A stretch of DNA of 64,000 nt, from contig PBNO01000003.1 in the NCBI GenBank assembly GCA_002723155.1, positions 1 through 64,000 on the forward strand. The letters are read 5' to 3'. This stretch comes from Ponticaulis sp. Its GTDB lineage: Bacteria; Pseudomonadota; Alphaproteobacteria; Caulobacterales; Hyphomonadaceae. This document shows positions 1 to 9,139 of the stretch, piece after piece. The position numbers and the translations under genes are program-made. Position 1 is the first letter of the stretch. Every line of letters begins with the position of its first letter. The notes below the pieces were generated by a model. That model made no database searches and was not told the DNA's origin. It worked only from the letters and a program-made list of their open reading frames with translations.

Positions 1-42
1 CAGCTTCGCAATAATCTCTTCAGGCGTAGATCTCTTGCCCAT
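1..42 (-). CDS. IS3-type transposase OrfA, N-terminal 14 codons only
   Basis: Translation from the ATG at 42 gives MGKRSTPEEIIAKL, which matches the usual start of the OrfA helix-turn-helix protein of IS3 elements (a basic start followed by TPEEII.KL). OrfA binds the IS ends and, by programmed frameshift with OrfB, forms the transposase. The reading frame runs off the left edge, so only the N-terminus is visible and nothing can be said about whether the element is intact. Confidence 0.65.
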   Translation of the reverse strand, partial: MGKRSTPEEIIAKL

Positions 43-103
43 GTCTCAGCTCCATATCTGAAGCCGGAACTAACTCAAATAATGGACCACTTTTCAGGGA
101 GCA
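1..103 (-). mobile_element. IS3-family insertion sequence, end fragment
   Basis: Read on the minus strand, the first 103 bases look like the start of an IS3-type element. A terminal sequence beginning TGCTCCCTGAAAAGTGG (plus strand about 87-103) is followed by a short leader and an OrfA start at 42. Insertion sequences of this family commonly begin with TG and carry two overlapping transposase frames. The rest lies outside the window, so the other inverted repeat and the target duplication cannot be checked. The AT-rich stretch 104-324 holds no gene I can support. Confidence 0.65.
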
Positions 104-324
104 GACCATACCCTCAATATTTTATGCAGTGAGTTAGCGCTTCAAAAATTAATGAGGAGCTACCAAATTGACCGCAATTAAATTGAGAAATTTCAATTAA
201 ATCAGCGCAGTCCTGAAAAATCGGAACTTTACGTGTTCATCTATTAACGGATCAGGTTGACGTATTAACACTTTGCCGGACGGTAAGACTATCGTCTAAA
301 CTGCGACCCAATTGCATATACATA

Positions 325-1218
325 CTAGCGATTGAGATACGGGTTCGCGCGCAGGATTTCTGTGGCCATCGACATGAAAGTTCGGATCTTCGCTGAAGCA
401 GCACGCCCCTCCGGATGAATGATATGAATGGGTAGAGCTTCAGGCTCATACTCTTCCAGCACTGTCTTCAGGCCGCCCCCGTCCAGCTCTTCTCCAATCT
501 GGTAAGACAGAACACGTGTTATCCCCCAACTGGTTCTGGCAGCAGCAATGGCACTCGCAATACTGTTCACGCGCAAGCGCGGCGTAACGCGAACAACTTC
601 GCCTCCGGCAAACATCCAGTCATTGGTGGGCGATAGAACGCCAGCCGAGATGATATCATGCTTTTTGAGGTCTTCAGGTTTGGACGGGAGCCCGTTCCAG
701 GCGAAGTATTCAGGACAGCCACACACAACATGGCGGACCGAACCTACGCGCGAAGCCAGCAAACTGGAATCGTTTAGCTGGCCAATCCGGACGGCAATAT
801 CAAAGCCCTCATCAACAATATTCACAACACGGTCGACAAACGTCGCTTCAACCGTCACGTCGGGGTAAAGGTCGAGATACTTCTGAATGATGGGCAGCAC
901 GTAGTGCTGGCCGAATAGCATGGACGCCGTCACACGCAGCGTTCCAGTCGGTGCAATACGGGCGCCGCGCGCATTGTCGATAGCGTTGTCGTAGTCCGCC
1001 ACGATCCGGCGGGCATCATCCAGAAAACTCTGGCCAGTGTCTGTCAGCACAACGGCGCGCGTCGTCCGGTGGAATAATGGCACGCCCAGTCCTGCTTCAA
1101 GGTCGCTCAGAATACGCGTCACTGTAGGCGGGCTAAGGTTTAGCGCACGCGCAGCGCCGACCAGACTGCCAGTATCTGCTATCGCGATGAAGACGCCGAG
1201 ATGTTTCAGATGGTCCAT
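325..1218 (-). CDS. LysR-family transcriptional regulator
   Basis: A 297-residue LysR-type regulator starting MDHLKHLGVF. The frame is open 22 codons further upstream, but the ATG at 1218 is the usual start relative to the winged helix. The N-terminal helix-turn-helix (about residues 5-62) has the typical GSLVGAARALNLSPPTVTR pattern. The rest is a periplasmic-binding-protein-like effector domain. It is divergent from the CMD-family gene at 1345, and a perfect 7-bp dyad with an 11-base spacer lies between them, so this regulator probably controls that gene and itself. The effector is unknown. Confidence 0.93.
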   Translation of the reverse strand: MDHLKHLGVFIAIADTGSLVGAARALNLSPPTVTRILSDLEAGLGVPLFHRTTRAVVLTDTGQSFLDDARRIVADYDNAIDNARGARIAPTGTLRVTASMLFGQHYVLPIIQKYLDLYPDVTVEATFVDRVVNIVDEGFDIAVRIGQLNDSSLLASRVGSVRHVVCGCPEYFAWNGLPSKPEDLKKHDIISAGVLSPTNDWMFAGGEVVRVTPRLRVNSIASAIAAARTSWGITRVLSYQIGEELDGGGLKTVLEEYEPEALPIHIIHPEGRAASAKIRTFMSMATEILRANPYLNR

Positions 1219-1233
1219 ATTAATTCCATTTTC

Positions 1234-1258
1234 TGAAATTATATCTTTCCGAATTTCA
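1234..1258. promoter_or_regulatory. Candidate LysR-type operator (T-N11-A dyad)
   Basis: TGAAATT at 1234-1240 and AATTTCA at 1252-1258 form a perfect inverted repeat separated by exactly 11 bases, the classic T-N11-A arrangement of LysR recognition boxes. It lies just upstream of the LysR start and about 87 bases before the divergent CMD gene. Confidence 0.6.
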
Positions 1259-1344
1259 AGATTATTCTCCAAACCGGAATTCATATCTTCCTGTCATCGC
1301 CGACACGCAAACGCAATCGGCAAAACCCCAGACAGGAAAAAACA

Positions 1345-1893
1345 ATGTCCCGAATTCCAACACCAGCAAGCATCGCAGACGCACCAGCAGCTTCTCAGGA
1401 GCTTCTGACAGCCGTTCAAAAAGAACTCGGCAGCGTTCCAAACCTTTTCCGCATCGTCGCGACAAGCCCGGTTGCTCTGGAAGGCTTTCTCGGCCTCAAC
1501 GGCGCACTCGGTCGCAGCGAGATTTCTTCAGCAACACGTGAGCGTATTTCTCTCGCCCTTGCTGAAACAAACGGCTGTGATTACTGCCTCGCTGCGCACA
1601 CATATCTCGGCCGCAACCTCGCAAAACTCACAGACGCTGAAATTCAAGCGAACCGCAAAGGCAGCTCCACAGATGCCAAAGCAGACGCAGCAGTCCGCTT
1701 TGCACTCTCTATCACTGAGAAGCGTGGCCACGTTGCTGCTGACGAACTCAACGCCTTCCGCGCAGCTGGTTACAGCGACGCCGCTATCGTTGAAATCATC
1801 GCGCTGGTCGCAGTGAATGTTTTCACCAACTACACCAACTCGGTTCTGGACACTGAAGTTGACTTCCCGGTCGCGGAAGAACTCGCAGTCTAG
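1345..1893 (+). CDS. Carboxymuconolactone decarboxylase (AhpD-like) family protein
   Basis: A 182-residue protein of the CMD/AhpD fold, of the peroxidase-related subgroup. The redox motif CDYCLAAH (about residues 79-86) supplies the CxxC pair and the following His used by AhpD-like enzymes for thiol-dependent peroxide reduction. A C-terminal NVFTNYTNSVLDTEVDFP segment is typical of the subgroup. The start is preceded by an AGGA-type ribosome site. It is divergent from a LysR regulator, a common arrangement for oxidant-inducible genes of this family. The specific substrate cannot be read from the sequence. Confidence 0.88.
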   Translation: MSRIPTPASIADAPAASQELLTAVQKELGSVPNLFRIVATSPVALEGFLGLNGALGRSEISSATRERISLALAETNGCDYCLAAHTYLGRNLAKLTDAEIQANRKGSSTDAKADAAVRFALSITEKRGHVAADELNAFRAAGYSDAAIVEIIALVAVNVFTNYTNSVLDTEVDFPVAEELAV

Positions 1894-1983
1894 TCACCCT
1901 GTTTGATGCCTCCTGATTTGAGCGGGCGGAACCGCCCTTACCCCCCCTGAAGTAAACCGCACGAGCAATGAAGGAGGTATCAA

Positions 1984-2445
1984 ATGAGACCACCACTCCC
2001 ACCTTTCACCGAAGAAACTGCCACCGAAAAAGTCCGTAAGGCGGAAGATGGCTGGAACAGTCGCGAACCCGAAAGCGTATCTCTCGCCTATACCGTCGAT
2101 ACGGTCTGGCGAAACCGAAACCAGTTCGTCAGAGGTCGTCCGGAAGTCGTCCGCTTCCTGACCATCAAATGGCAGTCAGAGCTGAACTACCGGCTGATCA
2201 AAGAGCTGTTTGCCTGGCAGCAAAACCGGATCGCAGTGCGTTATGCCTATGAATGGCAGATGGATGACGGCCAATGGATGCGATCTTACGGAAATGAGAA
2301 CTGGATCTTCGACGAAGCTGGTCTGATGAAATATCGCTATGCGAGCATTAACGACCTGATCATTCGCGAGGAAGACCGCCTTTTCCATTGGCCCCTTGGC
2401 CGCCGCCCGGATGATCATCCGGGGCTGACGGAACTGGGCTTATAG
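1984..2445 (+). CDS. DUF1348-like NTF2-fold protein
   Basis: A 153-residue protein resembling the DUF1348 / SnoaL-like NTF2-fold family. Recognisable features are the early WNSREPE segment, [19 protein letters not shown], and a long WQ/RYAYEW core ending in an RPDDHPGL tail. Such proteins form small cone-shaped dimers and are often unassigned. An ideal ribosome site AAGGAGGT (1971-1978) fixes the start. It lies 90 bases after the CMD gene and is probably co-transcribed. A GGGCGGAACCGCCC hairpin (1924-1937) between them lacks a T tract, so it is not a clear terminator. Confidence 0.8.
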   Translation: MRPPLPPFTEETATEKVRKAEDGWNSREPESVSLAYTVDTVWRNRNQFVRGRPEVVRFLTIKWQSELNYRLIKELFAWQQNRIAVRYAYEWQMDDGQWMRSYGNENWIFDEAGLMKYRYASINDLIIREEDRLFHWPLGRRPDDHPGLTELGL

Positions 2446-2471
2446 ACTACCAGATTACCTCACCGGATGCG

Positions 2472-2873
2472 TCAATTCTCAGGATATCTCGTTTCCTGAA
2501 ACCAAAATTTCGCAAGGCGATCGGCAAAACGCTCATATCCGGAAAGGCTATCTGGCTTCACAACATAGGCACTCGCGCGGCGCTGATAAGCCGCGCGCAC
2601 ATCGTCATCATGGTTTGAGGTAGAAAAGACAAGCGTCGGTATATTCCCCAGATCATCCTGCCGATTCAGCCGCGACAGAAACTCAAGGCCGCCCATCCCC
2701 GGCATTCTCAAATCCGTCATAATCACGCGGGGACTTTTACCAGTCTCCAGTCGGTCCAGCGCGTCTTCAGCGCTGTCACAGAATTCGTACTGAAATGGAA
2801 CGTCCACACGGCTGAATGCCTTTTTCAACAAAATCTGATCCAATGGATCATCTTCAACCACCAAAAGCGACAT
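2472..2873 (-). CDS. Single-domain response regulator (cassette 1)
   Basis: A 133-residue stand-alone receiver domain with no output domain. The acidic pocket VVEDD (residues 5-9), the phosphoacceptor D54 in VIMTDLRMPG, the Ser/Thr region LVFSTSNHDD and the conserved Lys in VVKPDS are all present. It is divergent from the histidine kinase at 3039. The pair closely parallels the next cassette (4407-6407), suggesting duplication of a kinase/receiver unit. The downstream target of such a regulator must be a protein partner rather than DNA. Confidence 0.93.
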   Translation of the reverse strand: MSLLVVEDDPLDQILLKKAFSRVDVPFQYEFCDSAEDALDRLETGKSPRVIMTDLRMPGMGGLEFLSRLNRQDDLGNIPTLVFSTSNHDDDVRAAYQRRASAYVVKPDSLSGYERFADRLAKFWFQETRYPEN

Positions 2874-3038
2874 GCCAAAACTCTTTTTAAACTAAAACAA
2901 CCAAGTCTATTTATCTCAATCCTGAATAGAACTTATACTTCTCAGAAATAACATTTGCGTCAATATATATCGACGCCGCCAACCACATTATCAAAATCGC
3001 TTTCATATCCGCGACATTAAAAAGCCCCAGATTTTAGC

Positions 3039-4391
3039 ATGAAAAACAAAATTCAAAACGCGTTAAAAATCACACTTCTGGCTGCACCTGTTGTGATGTT
3101 GCTCGCGCTTCCTGCCATCGGACTGGCTTACACGCGAACACTAAACACAACAAAGGACTCGGTCAGTGAAGCAATGCAATTGGCTTTGGCTTTTAACTCG
3201 GAAACGGGCTATGGCGGCCTGATACACAATTTCAAAAACGCCGTTCTTCGTCCGGATGAGAGCCAGTACCGCGAAGCAGCTGAAAACAATGCTATTCGCG
3301 CCCTTCAACTCCTCGACCAGCTTGAGGCCATGACCAGCGATGGCAGCGCCGCAAGGCGACTGCAACCGACGCGAGATATGGTTATTGCCTACGCAAGACG
3401 CATTGAAGGCCTTCAGGCGCTCAACGGCGCGGAGTTGCCTGCTACTGAAGTTGATGAAATGGTTCGATACGACGACACAGCCGCGCTGGATAACCTTCAA
3501 AACTTCCAGAACGAATTTGTCACCCGTCTTCAGAATGAAATGGCAACTGACATTCGCGCCATGCTCATCTGGTTGCTCGCGGTTGAGCTGGTCGGAACAA
3601 CGATCATTCTGGGTATCGGCTTTCTGCTTTACACTGAGCGCAAAAAGCGAAACGCCAGAAAACTTGCTCAACAACAACAGATGCTGGAACGCCAACAAAA
3701 AGTGTCTGAGGATCTTCGCCGCGTAAATGAATCATTGAACCGATTCAGTGCCATCGCTGCGCACGACCTGAAATCGCCATCGCGCCAGATCAAAGCCTTT
3801 TCGGAAATGGCCATGTCTGAGGACACAACCGATCTTGAGCGGAAGGAATATCTGGACGCCATTCACAAGTCGGCGTCCAACATGCAGGATATCGTCTCGT
3901 CGCTTCTGGAATTTTCTCAGAGAGGCTTCAGCGCACCAGAGCCAACGACCATTGAATTGTCACAATATCTGAACGAATTGACTGAAAGTATCGCGCGACA
4001 GTCAGGTCGGAACCTTAGATTCGATATCCAGCCGACCTATGCATCTATAGAGGCTGATCCGGCCCTGCTCGAGCGCGTCTTCGCCAACCTGATCGACAAT
4101 TCGAAGAAATATGTGCCCGAAAGTACAGATCTGACGATTGAGATCGCGCACCGCGAGGAAGCAGACCGTCACATCATCATGCTGCGCGACAACGGCCCCG
4201 GCGTTCCAGATGGCCTCGAAGACTATGTCTTCGAACCACTGAGACGCGGCCATTCCGCTAAAGAGGGGCAAGGCATCGGACTTGCGCTGGTTCGCTCGAT
4301 TTTACGCGCACATGGCGGCAATATAAGCTTGCGGAATGATCTCAAGCCAGGCGCTGCGTTTGAATTCTGGATTCCCAAAATAGTGGCGTAA
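3039..4391 (+). CDS. Membrane sensor histidine kinase (cassette 1)
   Basis: A 450-residue kinase. Two membrane segments (about 10-31 and 174-198) enclose a periplasmic domain with GYGGLIHNFKNAVLR (57-71) and a later RYDDT. A coiled coil follows, then the HisKA box with H242 in AAHDLKSPSRQ, and an HATPase with N box LIDNSKKYV, DNGPGVPDG and GQGIGLALVRSI. It faces the single-domain regulator at 2873 across a 165-base divergent gap, and the two likely form one phosphorelay. The kinase at 5031 shares the periplasmic motif and the whole architecture. The signal sensed is unknown. Confidence 0.93.
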   Translation: MKNKIQNALKITLLAAPVVMLLALPAIGLAYTRTLNTTKDSVSEAMQLALAFNSETGYGGLIHNFKNAVLRPDESQYREAAENNAIRALQLLDQLEAMTSDGSAARRLQPTRDMVIAYARRIEGLQALNGAELPATEVDEMVRYDDTAALDNLQNFQNEFVTRLQNEMATDIRAMLIWLLAVELVGTTIILGIGFLLYTERKKRNARKLAQQQQMLERQQKVSEDLRRVNESLNRFSAIAAHDLKSPSRQIKAFSEMAMSEDTTDLERKEYLDAIHKSASNMQDIVSSLLEFSQRGFSAPEPTTIELSQYLNELTESIARQSGRNLRFDIQPTYASIEADPALLERVFANLIDNSKKYVPESTDLTIEIAHREEADRHIIMLRDNGPGVPDGLEDYVFEPLRRGHSAKEGQGIGLALVRSILRAHGGNISLRNDLKPGAAFEFWIPKIVA

Positions 4392-4406
4392 AGCAATCAG
4401 ATATGC

Positions 4407-4829
4407 TTAAGCCGCAAGACTGGCTTGCTCTAGCCAGAACGCAGTGAAAGATGCTGCAAACTTCTCATATCCGGCAACATCATTCGGTTTTGAGACATAA
4501 CTATTCGCGAAAAGAGAATAGGCATTCTCAATATCCGCCGGGTCATTTGAGCCCGAGAATACGATTACAGGTATATGCTTTAGTCGTTTGTCATTCTTGA
4601 CGAAACGAACCAGTTCATAGCCGCCGAGTCCCGGCATCTTCAAATCTGTAACAATGAGATTAGGAGTGAACTCTTCATTCAAAGCTGCAATTAAATCCTC
4701 AGACCTCTCGAAAAATCTCAAAGTGGCTCGTGATGCCAGTTCCGAGAATGCGTGACGCAAAAAAAACTGATCGTTTTGATTATCTTCTGCCACCCATATG
4801 GTCAGAGAATTCTGCAACTTAGCCGCCAT
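4407..4829 (-). CDS. Single-domain response regulator (cassette 2)
   Basis: A 140-residue receiver-only protein. It shows the acidic pair in WVAEDNQND, the phosphoacceptor D62 in LIVTDLKMPGLGGYEL, the IVFSGSN switch segment and the Lys of VSKPND. It is clearly related to the receiver at 2472-2873 (same length class, same MPG.GG.E pattern). It ends 15 bases after the first kinase on the opposite strand and is divergent from the second kinase. As with the first, no DNA-binding output is present. Confidence 0.93.
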   Translation of the reverse strand: MAAKLQNSLTIWVAEDNQNDQFFLRHAFSELASRATLRFFERSEDLIAALNEEFTPNLIVTDLKMPGLGGYELVRFVKNDKRLKHIPVIVFSGSNDPADIENAYSLFANSYVSKPNDVAGYEKFAASFTAFWLEQASLAA

Positions 4830-5030
4830 GGTTCAACCTGACTGTTGTTCGCGCATCACTCAAATGCAGTAAGATGTGACTGTACACTCATGATGACTGA
4901 TTAAACACTATTGCATACCTGACCAGAAATCTACCCATAGTGGACCTTAGGCCACTAATTCCTCCCTCCTGCAACCTATACTATAACCTCTTTTTTTATG
5001 TAAGAAATTTGATTCCGGGGGGGACGGTAT

Positions 5031-6407
5031 ATGGTCCGGAAAATCTCCGCTGCGATACTGAATCACGTTACGGTGTACGTGCTCGGATTATTGCTGCTAG
5101 CGTTCTTCATTCTAAGCCTCGTTCAGGATCGATCTGCGAGAAAGCATCTTGATGCTATCGAAACAGTTTCAGCGCTTGTTACAGAGTTAGAGACGAACAT
5201 CGGGTACGGTGGTTTGATCCACCATCTTAAAAACAGCGTATTGCGCCCGAGCGAACCTGCGTACCTGGAAGCTGCACGCACAAGCGCAATCCAGTCTTTG
5301 GATCTGATTGAGCAACTGGACGCATCCGTTACCTTCGAAGCAGACCTCTCAGAGACACAAGCCATGGTTCTAGCCTATCAAAGCCGGATAGATATGGTGG
5401 AGAATATGATAGCAGAGGGCAATTCCCCTGGTCAGATCGACGCTGTCATACGCTATGATGATACGCTTGCACTCGCAGAAATTTCGGGCTTCCGCGAAGG
5501 TTTGTTCCAGCACTTTCGAGAGAACACACAAAGGCTAAACCGGCTCACGTCCTGGATCATGGTTCTGATGGCCGTGGCCATGCTATTTCCGCTTGTTGCA
5601 GTCTATCAGACCCGACTTTCACGCAAACGCGCACAGATAGTCGAGCTGACCAAGAAAATGAACAAAGCGCTTGAGACGCAGAACAATAACTTACGCCACT
5701 CAAATTCGGCACTCAGACAGTTTGCGGGCATCGTATCTCATGACCTGAAGGCGCCAGCACGACGGGTGCACATGTTTGCCGACATTGCCCTTTCAGCGAA
5801 GAATACGCCAGACGTTCTGGAAACATCGCTCAATTCTATACGCGACCTCTCTGATGAGATGGACGCGCTCATTGCCAGGTTGCTTGAATTCACTCGCGCG
5901 ACATTCCAGGAACCGAAATGTGAAGCCGTAAATTTGGAAAATATCGTCAAAACATGCACACAGAGAGCAGCGGACCATTCAGGCCGTTCGCCGATCTTTC
6001 ATGTTACACCGATGCCTGATGCCTACGTCGATCCCATTTTGATGGAGCGGGTCCTCTGCAATCTGATCCAGAACGCAGTAAAGTACGTTCAACCTGATCA
6101 AACACCAGAGGTCAAAATCTCTGCTACACAAGATAGCGACGGACTGCTTATCGATATTACCGACAACGGTCCTGGTATTGATCCGAAGTACGCTGAGGTA
6201 ATTTTTGATCCGCTTCACCGTATTCATAAAGCAAGCGATGAAAGCGCGCCTGACGGAAACGGTCTGGGGTTGGCAATCGTCCGATCAATTGTAGAGTCCC
6301 ACGCTGGGACGGTCGGACTGGATAACTCCTATGAAGGTCCGGGTAGCCGGTTTTCTATTCGGCTGCCCCATGCGGTCGTAGATAGCGTGGAACTCATGAT
6401 CGCGTAA
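5031..6407 (+). CDS. Membrane sensor histidine kinase (cassette 2)
   Basis: A 458-residue kinase, paralogous in layout to that at 3039. Membrane helices (about 13-31 and 173-191) flank a periplasmic domain containing GYGGLIHHLKNSVLR (58-72) and RYDDT. The phosphoacceptor is H237 in VSHDLKAPAR, followed by LIQNAVKYV, DNGPGIDPKYAEVIFDP and GNGLGLAIVRSI. A G-rich ribosome site (GGGGGGGACGG) precedes the ATG. The gene abuts the convergent TonB receptor with no spare base. It probably signals to the receiver at 4829. Confidence 0.93.
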   Translation: MVRKISAAILNHVTVYVLGLLLLAFFILSLVQDRSARKHLDAIETVSALVTELETNIGYGGLIHHLKNSVLRPSEPAYLEAARTSAIQSLDLIEQLDASVTFEADLSETQAMVLAYQSRIDMVENMIAEGNSPGQIDAVIRYDDTLALAEISGFREGLFQHFRENTQRLNRLTSWIMVLMAVAMLFPLVAVYQTRLSRKRAQIVELTKKMNKALETQNNNLRHSNSALRQFAGIVSHDLKAPARRVHMFADIALSAKNTPDVLETSLNSIRDLSDEMDALIARLLEFTRATFQEPKCEAVNLENIVKTCTQRAADHSGRSPIFHVTPMPDAYVDPILMERVLCNLIQNAVKYVQPDQTPEVKISATQDSDGLLIDITDNGPGIDPKYAEVIFDPLHRIHKASDESAPDGNGLGLAIVRSIVESHAGTVGLDNSYEGPGSRFSIRLPHAVVDSVELMIA

Positions 6408-9017
6408 TCAGAACTGTCGGCGCACCGAGAACATCACCTGCGTGCCGACAGGATCGAGCCGGTTCCCCTCATATCTCAGCGGTATCACGCCCGTATTATC
6501 CGTGACCGTAACGACATCATCGAGCAGGTTATCAATCTCCAGCGAGAAGCGTGTACCGCGCAGCCATTCGACATTGCGACCAATGAATGTCTGATCAGTC
6601 ACACTGTGGAAGAAGCGAAGATTGACGCTGGTCTGGTCAGAAAACTTCAGAACGCTGCTTGAAGTGTCGACTTCCGTTGCGCTCTGCCAGTTTGCGCTCA
6701 GCCGCGCGCCATAACCTTTATAAAATACACCGCTTGTCAGCTGCACTTCATGTTCAGGCTGACCGCCCAGGCCAGATGCCGCGCCATTCAGGAAATCCTG
6801 AACGGGAAAGCCGTCAGCCAGAACGCGCTGGTCTTCAAGATTGATCGTATGGCTGAGAGATACGAACAAACGCCCACCTGCAGGCGGACCACGTCGCCCC
6901 ATCATGCCGCCACGAGGACGACCACCGCCACGCGCAGACGGTGGTGGACCGCCGCCTCGCCGGGCATTGCCAGAACCGGAAGACGGAGGCGATCCGCCTC
7001 CGCCCTGAGGACGTGCATCACCGGACGCTGAAGGCGGAGGACCGCCAGCCGGGCGTTCCGCTCCGTTCGACGAAGAAGGCGGCGCCGTTTGTGGCGCACC
7101 GCTGGCATTTCCGCCAGAGGCAGGTGAACGCCCTTCGCCGCGACCGCCTCGCTGAGGCGTCTCAGGCTCAGCAAAACTGTCACGGAAGGTCAGCTGCCAG
7201 CGTATATCGCGGCGGGTTTCTTCGACATAATTGACAGGACGCAGATCGACGCTGAGCAAATCACCATTGGCATCGCGTACAAACCGGTTCGGGAAAGCGG
7301 CTTCAACAGCCGCGTCAACGCTTGGGAAAGCCCCTATCGGGTCATCAATACGGCTGTCTGTATAGGTAAGGCGCAGATCCAGATCGGTCTCATCAAGGGG
7401 CTCCCACTCGACGCTCGCTTTCCAGACCTGACGCGTATCAGCAATCAGCTGATCGTTGCCGCCGGAAATACGCGTCGCAAGTACGGACTCGCCCTGCACA
7501 AAGTCGAAAATCTCCACATTGGGCGTCACACTCAACGTGTCACCGAGCTGGGACATACTCGGTGCGCCCTCTTCCAGGGTATAGGAGGTTAGAATGCGGA
7601 TATCTTCGACAGGAGACCAGCTCAGCGTGCCGTCAAACCCGAACAGCGTGCCGAAATCAGAATAATTGCTGGCATTCACAGTCGCATTCGCCACCAGGCT
7701 CTCAAAGCCCGGAATATCCATGTCCGAGACAATCAGCGGGAAGTCGAAACTACCCTGAATTTTGGCAATCTGGCGGTCGAGCGAACTCGTTGTGCGGGTA
7801 CCATTGAAATCGGTCTCGGAACTACGGCTCGCATGGCTGAGATCAACACTCAGGCCCGCACCAACCCATCCGCCTGTAATCTCCCAGAGATCACCATTCG
7901 CCAGCAGATTCGTCGAGAACGTATCCGTTGTACGCTCGGCACGCTCTTCGCTTAGGGAAATGAACGGCGAAAGGTCAGCTGTTGGCGCCACCGTCGGATC
8001 AAGGGCATTCAACGCTGCCTGAAAGCCTGTGACGTCCGGCGCGCGGTCCGTTTCCGTCGTCGCGGTATTGTGCCCGAGACTTGTCGTCGAAGTTACAAAC
8101 CAGTCGCCGACATCACGTGTCAAAGTGAGGTTGATATTAGCGTCTGTTGAATCGCTTGTCTGCATCAGCACGCCCGGCACGCCGATATAGCGCGTAAAAC
8201 TCTCGTCTGTGCCCGTAGTCGAAAATGGGCTTGCGGCAGGCAGCAGAAAGTCCTGCTCAGAAAAGCCGAGCAGCTCTTCACCCTCAGAGATTTCGATATC
8301 GCCAGACAGTGTCATCCCGACATTGCCGAAAATGCCTCTATGGGTGCTGCCACCAATTTCCAGAGACTGGCTCTCATCGCGCAGGCTGTTTGCGCCCGCA
8401 AGCGGATCACCAAGGCCGCGATCAGATTCCAGAATGGCGTTGTCGATTTCAATCTCGCCATCAACGCTGGAACGCTGGCCGTCAGCTATGCCGAGATAAT
8501 CAACATCAAACTCGCCGCGCTGCCCTGCTCCCTCGACCGGCCCGCCAAATTCAAGACTGAACGTCCAGGCCGAAAAGTCAGGTTTCAGAACAATATTTAT
8601 GACCTGCTGGTTCGCACCATAGCCGTATTGAAGGGCAGCTTCTTCTGGCAGCACGTCCATACGTTCAATGGCTTCGGGCGGATAAGAACGGATTTCACGA
8701 AAGCTGGCGATACGAACGCCATCGACCAGAAAGACGTGATCCCCGCCGCCGCGACCGCGGCTGCTTGCGAGTTCCGGACCAAGCTCTGCAATCAGTTCCT
8801 CAATCGATGACACGCCATAGGCTTCGATATCTGCAGTCGTCAGTGTCTGCTCAGGCTCAATGTCGCTGACTGCCGTCCCACGCAGACGGGTAGACGTCAC
8901 CTGAACCTCAGAGAGCACGCGGTCCTGATCATCCTGTGGTGCCTCCTGCGCCAAAACAGGAAAAGTAGATAAGAGAGCGCCAATACTCACAGCGCCCAGC
9001 AGGCATGAAAACCGCAT
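6408..9017 (-). CDS. TonB-dependent receptor-like protein with Gly/Pro/Arg-rich insertion
   Basis: An 869-residue outer-membrane protein. It has a signal peptide (MRFSCLLGAVSIGALLSTFPVLAQ), a plug domain (about 40-140, with SSIEELIAELGPEL and VFLVDGVRI) and a long beta-barrel ending in the aromatic terminus VMFSVRRQF. Odd feature: about residues 618-712 are a low-complexity insertion of Gly, Pro, Arg and Ser (RGGRGEGR, GGPPPS, GGGRPRGG), probably an exposed loop. The barrel resumes after it with LFVSLSHTINLEDQRVL. The substrate is unknown. The gene stands alone and is convergent with the kinase. Confidence 0.85.
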   Translation of the reverse strand: MRFSCLLGAVSIGALLSTFPVLAQEAPQDDQDRVLSEVQVTSTRLRGTAVSDIEPEQTLTTADIEAYGVSSIEELIAELGPELASSRGRGGGDHVFLVDGVRIASFREIRSYPPEAIERMDVLPEEAALQYGYGANQQVINIVLKPDFSAWTFSLEFGGPVEGAGQRGEFDVDYLGIADGQRSSVDGEIEIDNAILESDRGLGDPLAGANSLRDESQSLEIGGSTHRGIFGNVGMTLSGDIEISEGEELLGFSEQDFLLPAASPFSTTGTDESFTRYIGVPGVLMQTSDSTDANINLTLTRDVGDWFVTSTTSLGHNTATTETDRAPDVTGFQAALNALDPTVAPTADLSPFISLSEERAERTTDTFSTNLLANGDLWEITGGWVGAGLSVDLSHASRSSETDFNGTRTTSSLDRQIAKIQGSFDFPLIVSDMDIPGFESLVANATVNASNYSDFGTLFGFDGTLSWSPVEDIRILTSYTLEEGAPSMSQLGDTLSVTPNVEIFDFVQGESVLATRISGGNDQLIADTRQVWKASVEWEPLDETDLDLRLTYTDSRIDDPIGAFPSVDAAVEAAFPNRFVRDANGDLLSVDLRPVNYVEETRRDIRWQLTFRDSFAEPETPQRGGRGEGRSPASGGNASGAPQTAPPSSSNGAERPAGGPPPSASGDARPQGGGGSPPSSGSGNARRGGGPPPSARGGGRPRGGMMGRRGPPAGGRLFVSLSHTINLEDQRVLADGFPVQDFLNGAASGLGGQPEHEVQLTSGVFYKGYGARLSANWQSATEVDTSSSVLKFSDQTSVNLRFFHSVTDQTFIGRNVEWLRGTRFSLEIDNLLDDVVTVTDNTGVIPLRYEGNRLDPVGTQVMFSVRRQF

Positions 9018-9139
9018 ACAAAACCTCGTTAATTCTCGTCGGAAGTCGTCCCCACGATCCCAAGTCTCACGAATAAACTAATTACATCCGTCGCGACCAG
9101 AAGCATGTTTATGCAGTAATCACAGAAATGTCAGAGTAT

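Noticed and set aside
104-324. Gene or RNA in the AT-rich stretch next to the IS end
   Set aside because: No convincing ORF, tRNA fold or repeat could be recognised.
1924-1937. Hairpin GGGCGGAACCGCCC as terminator
   Set aside because: No T tract follows and the next gene has a strong ribosome site, so read-through is likely.
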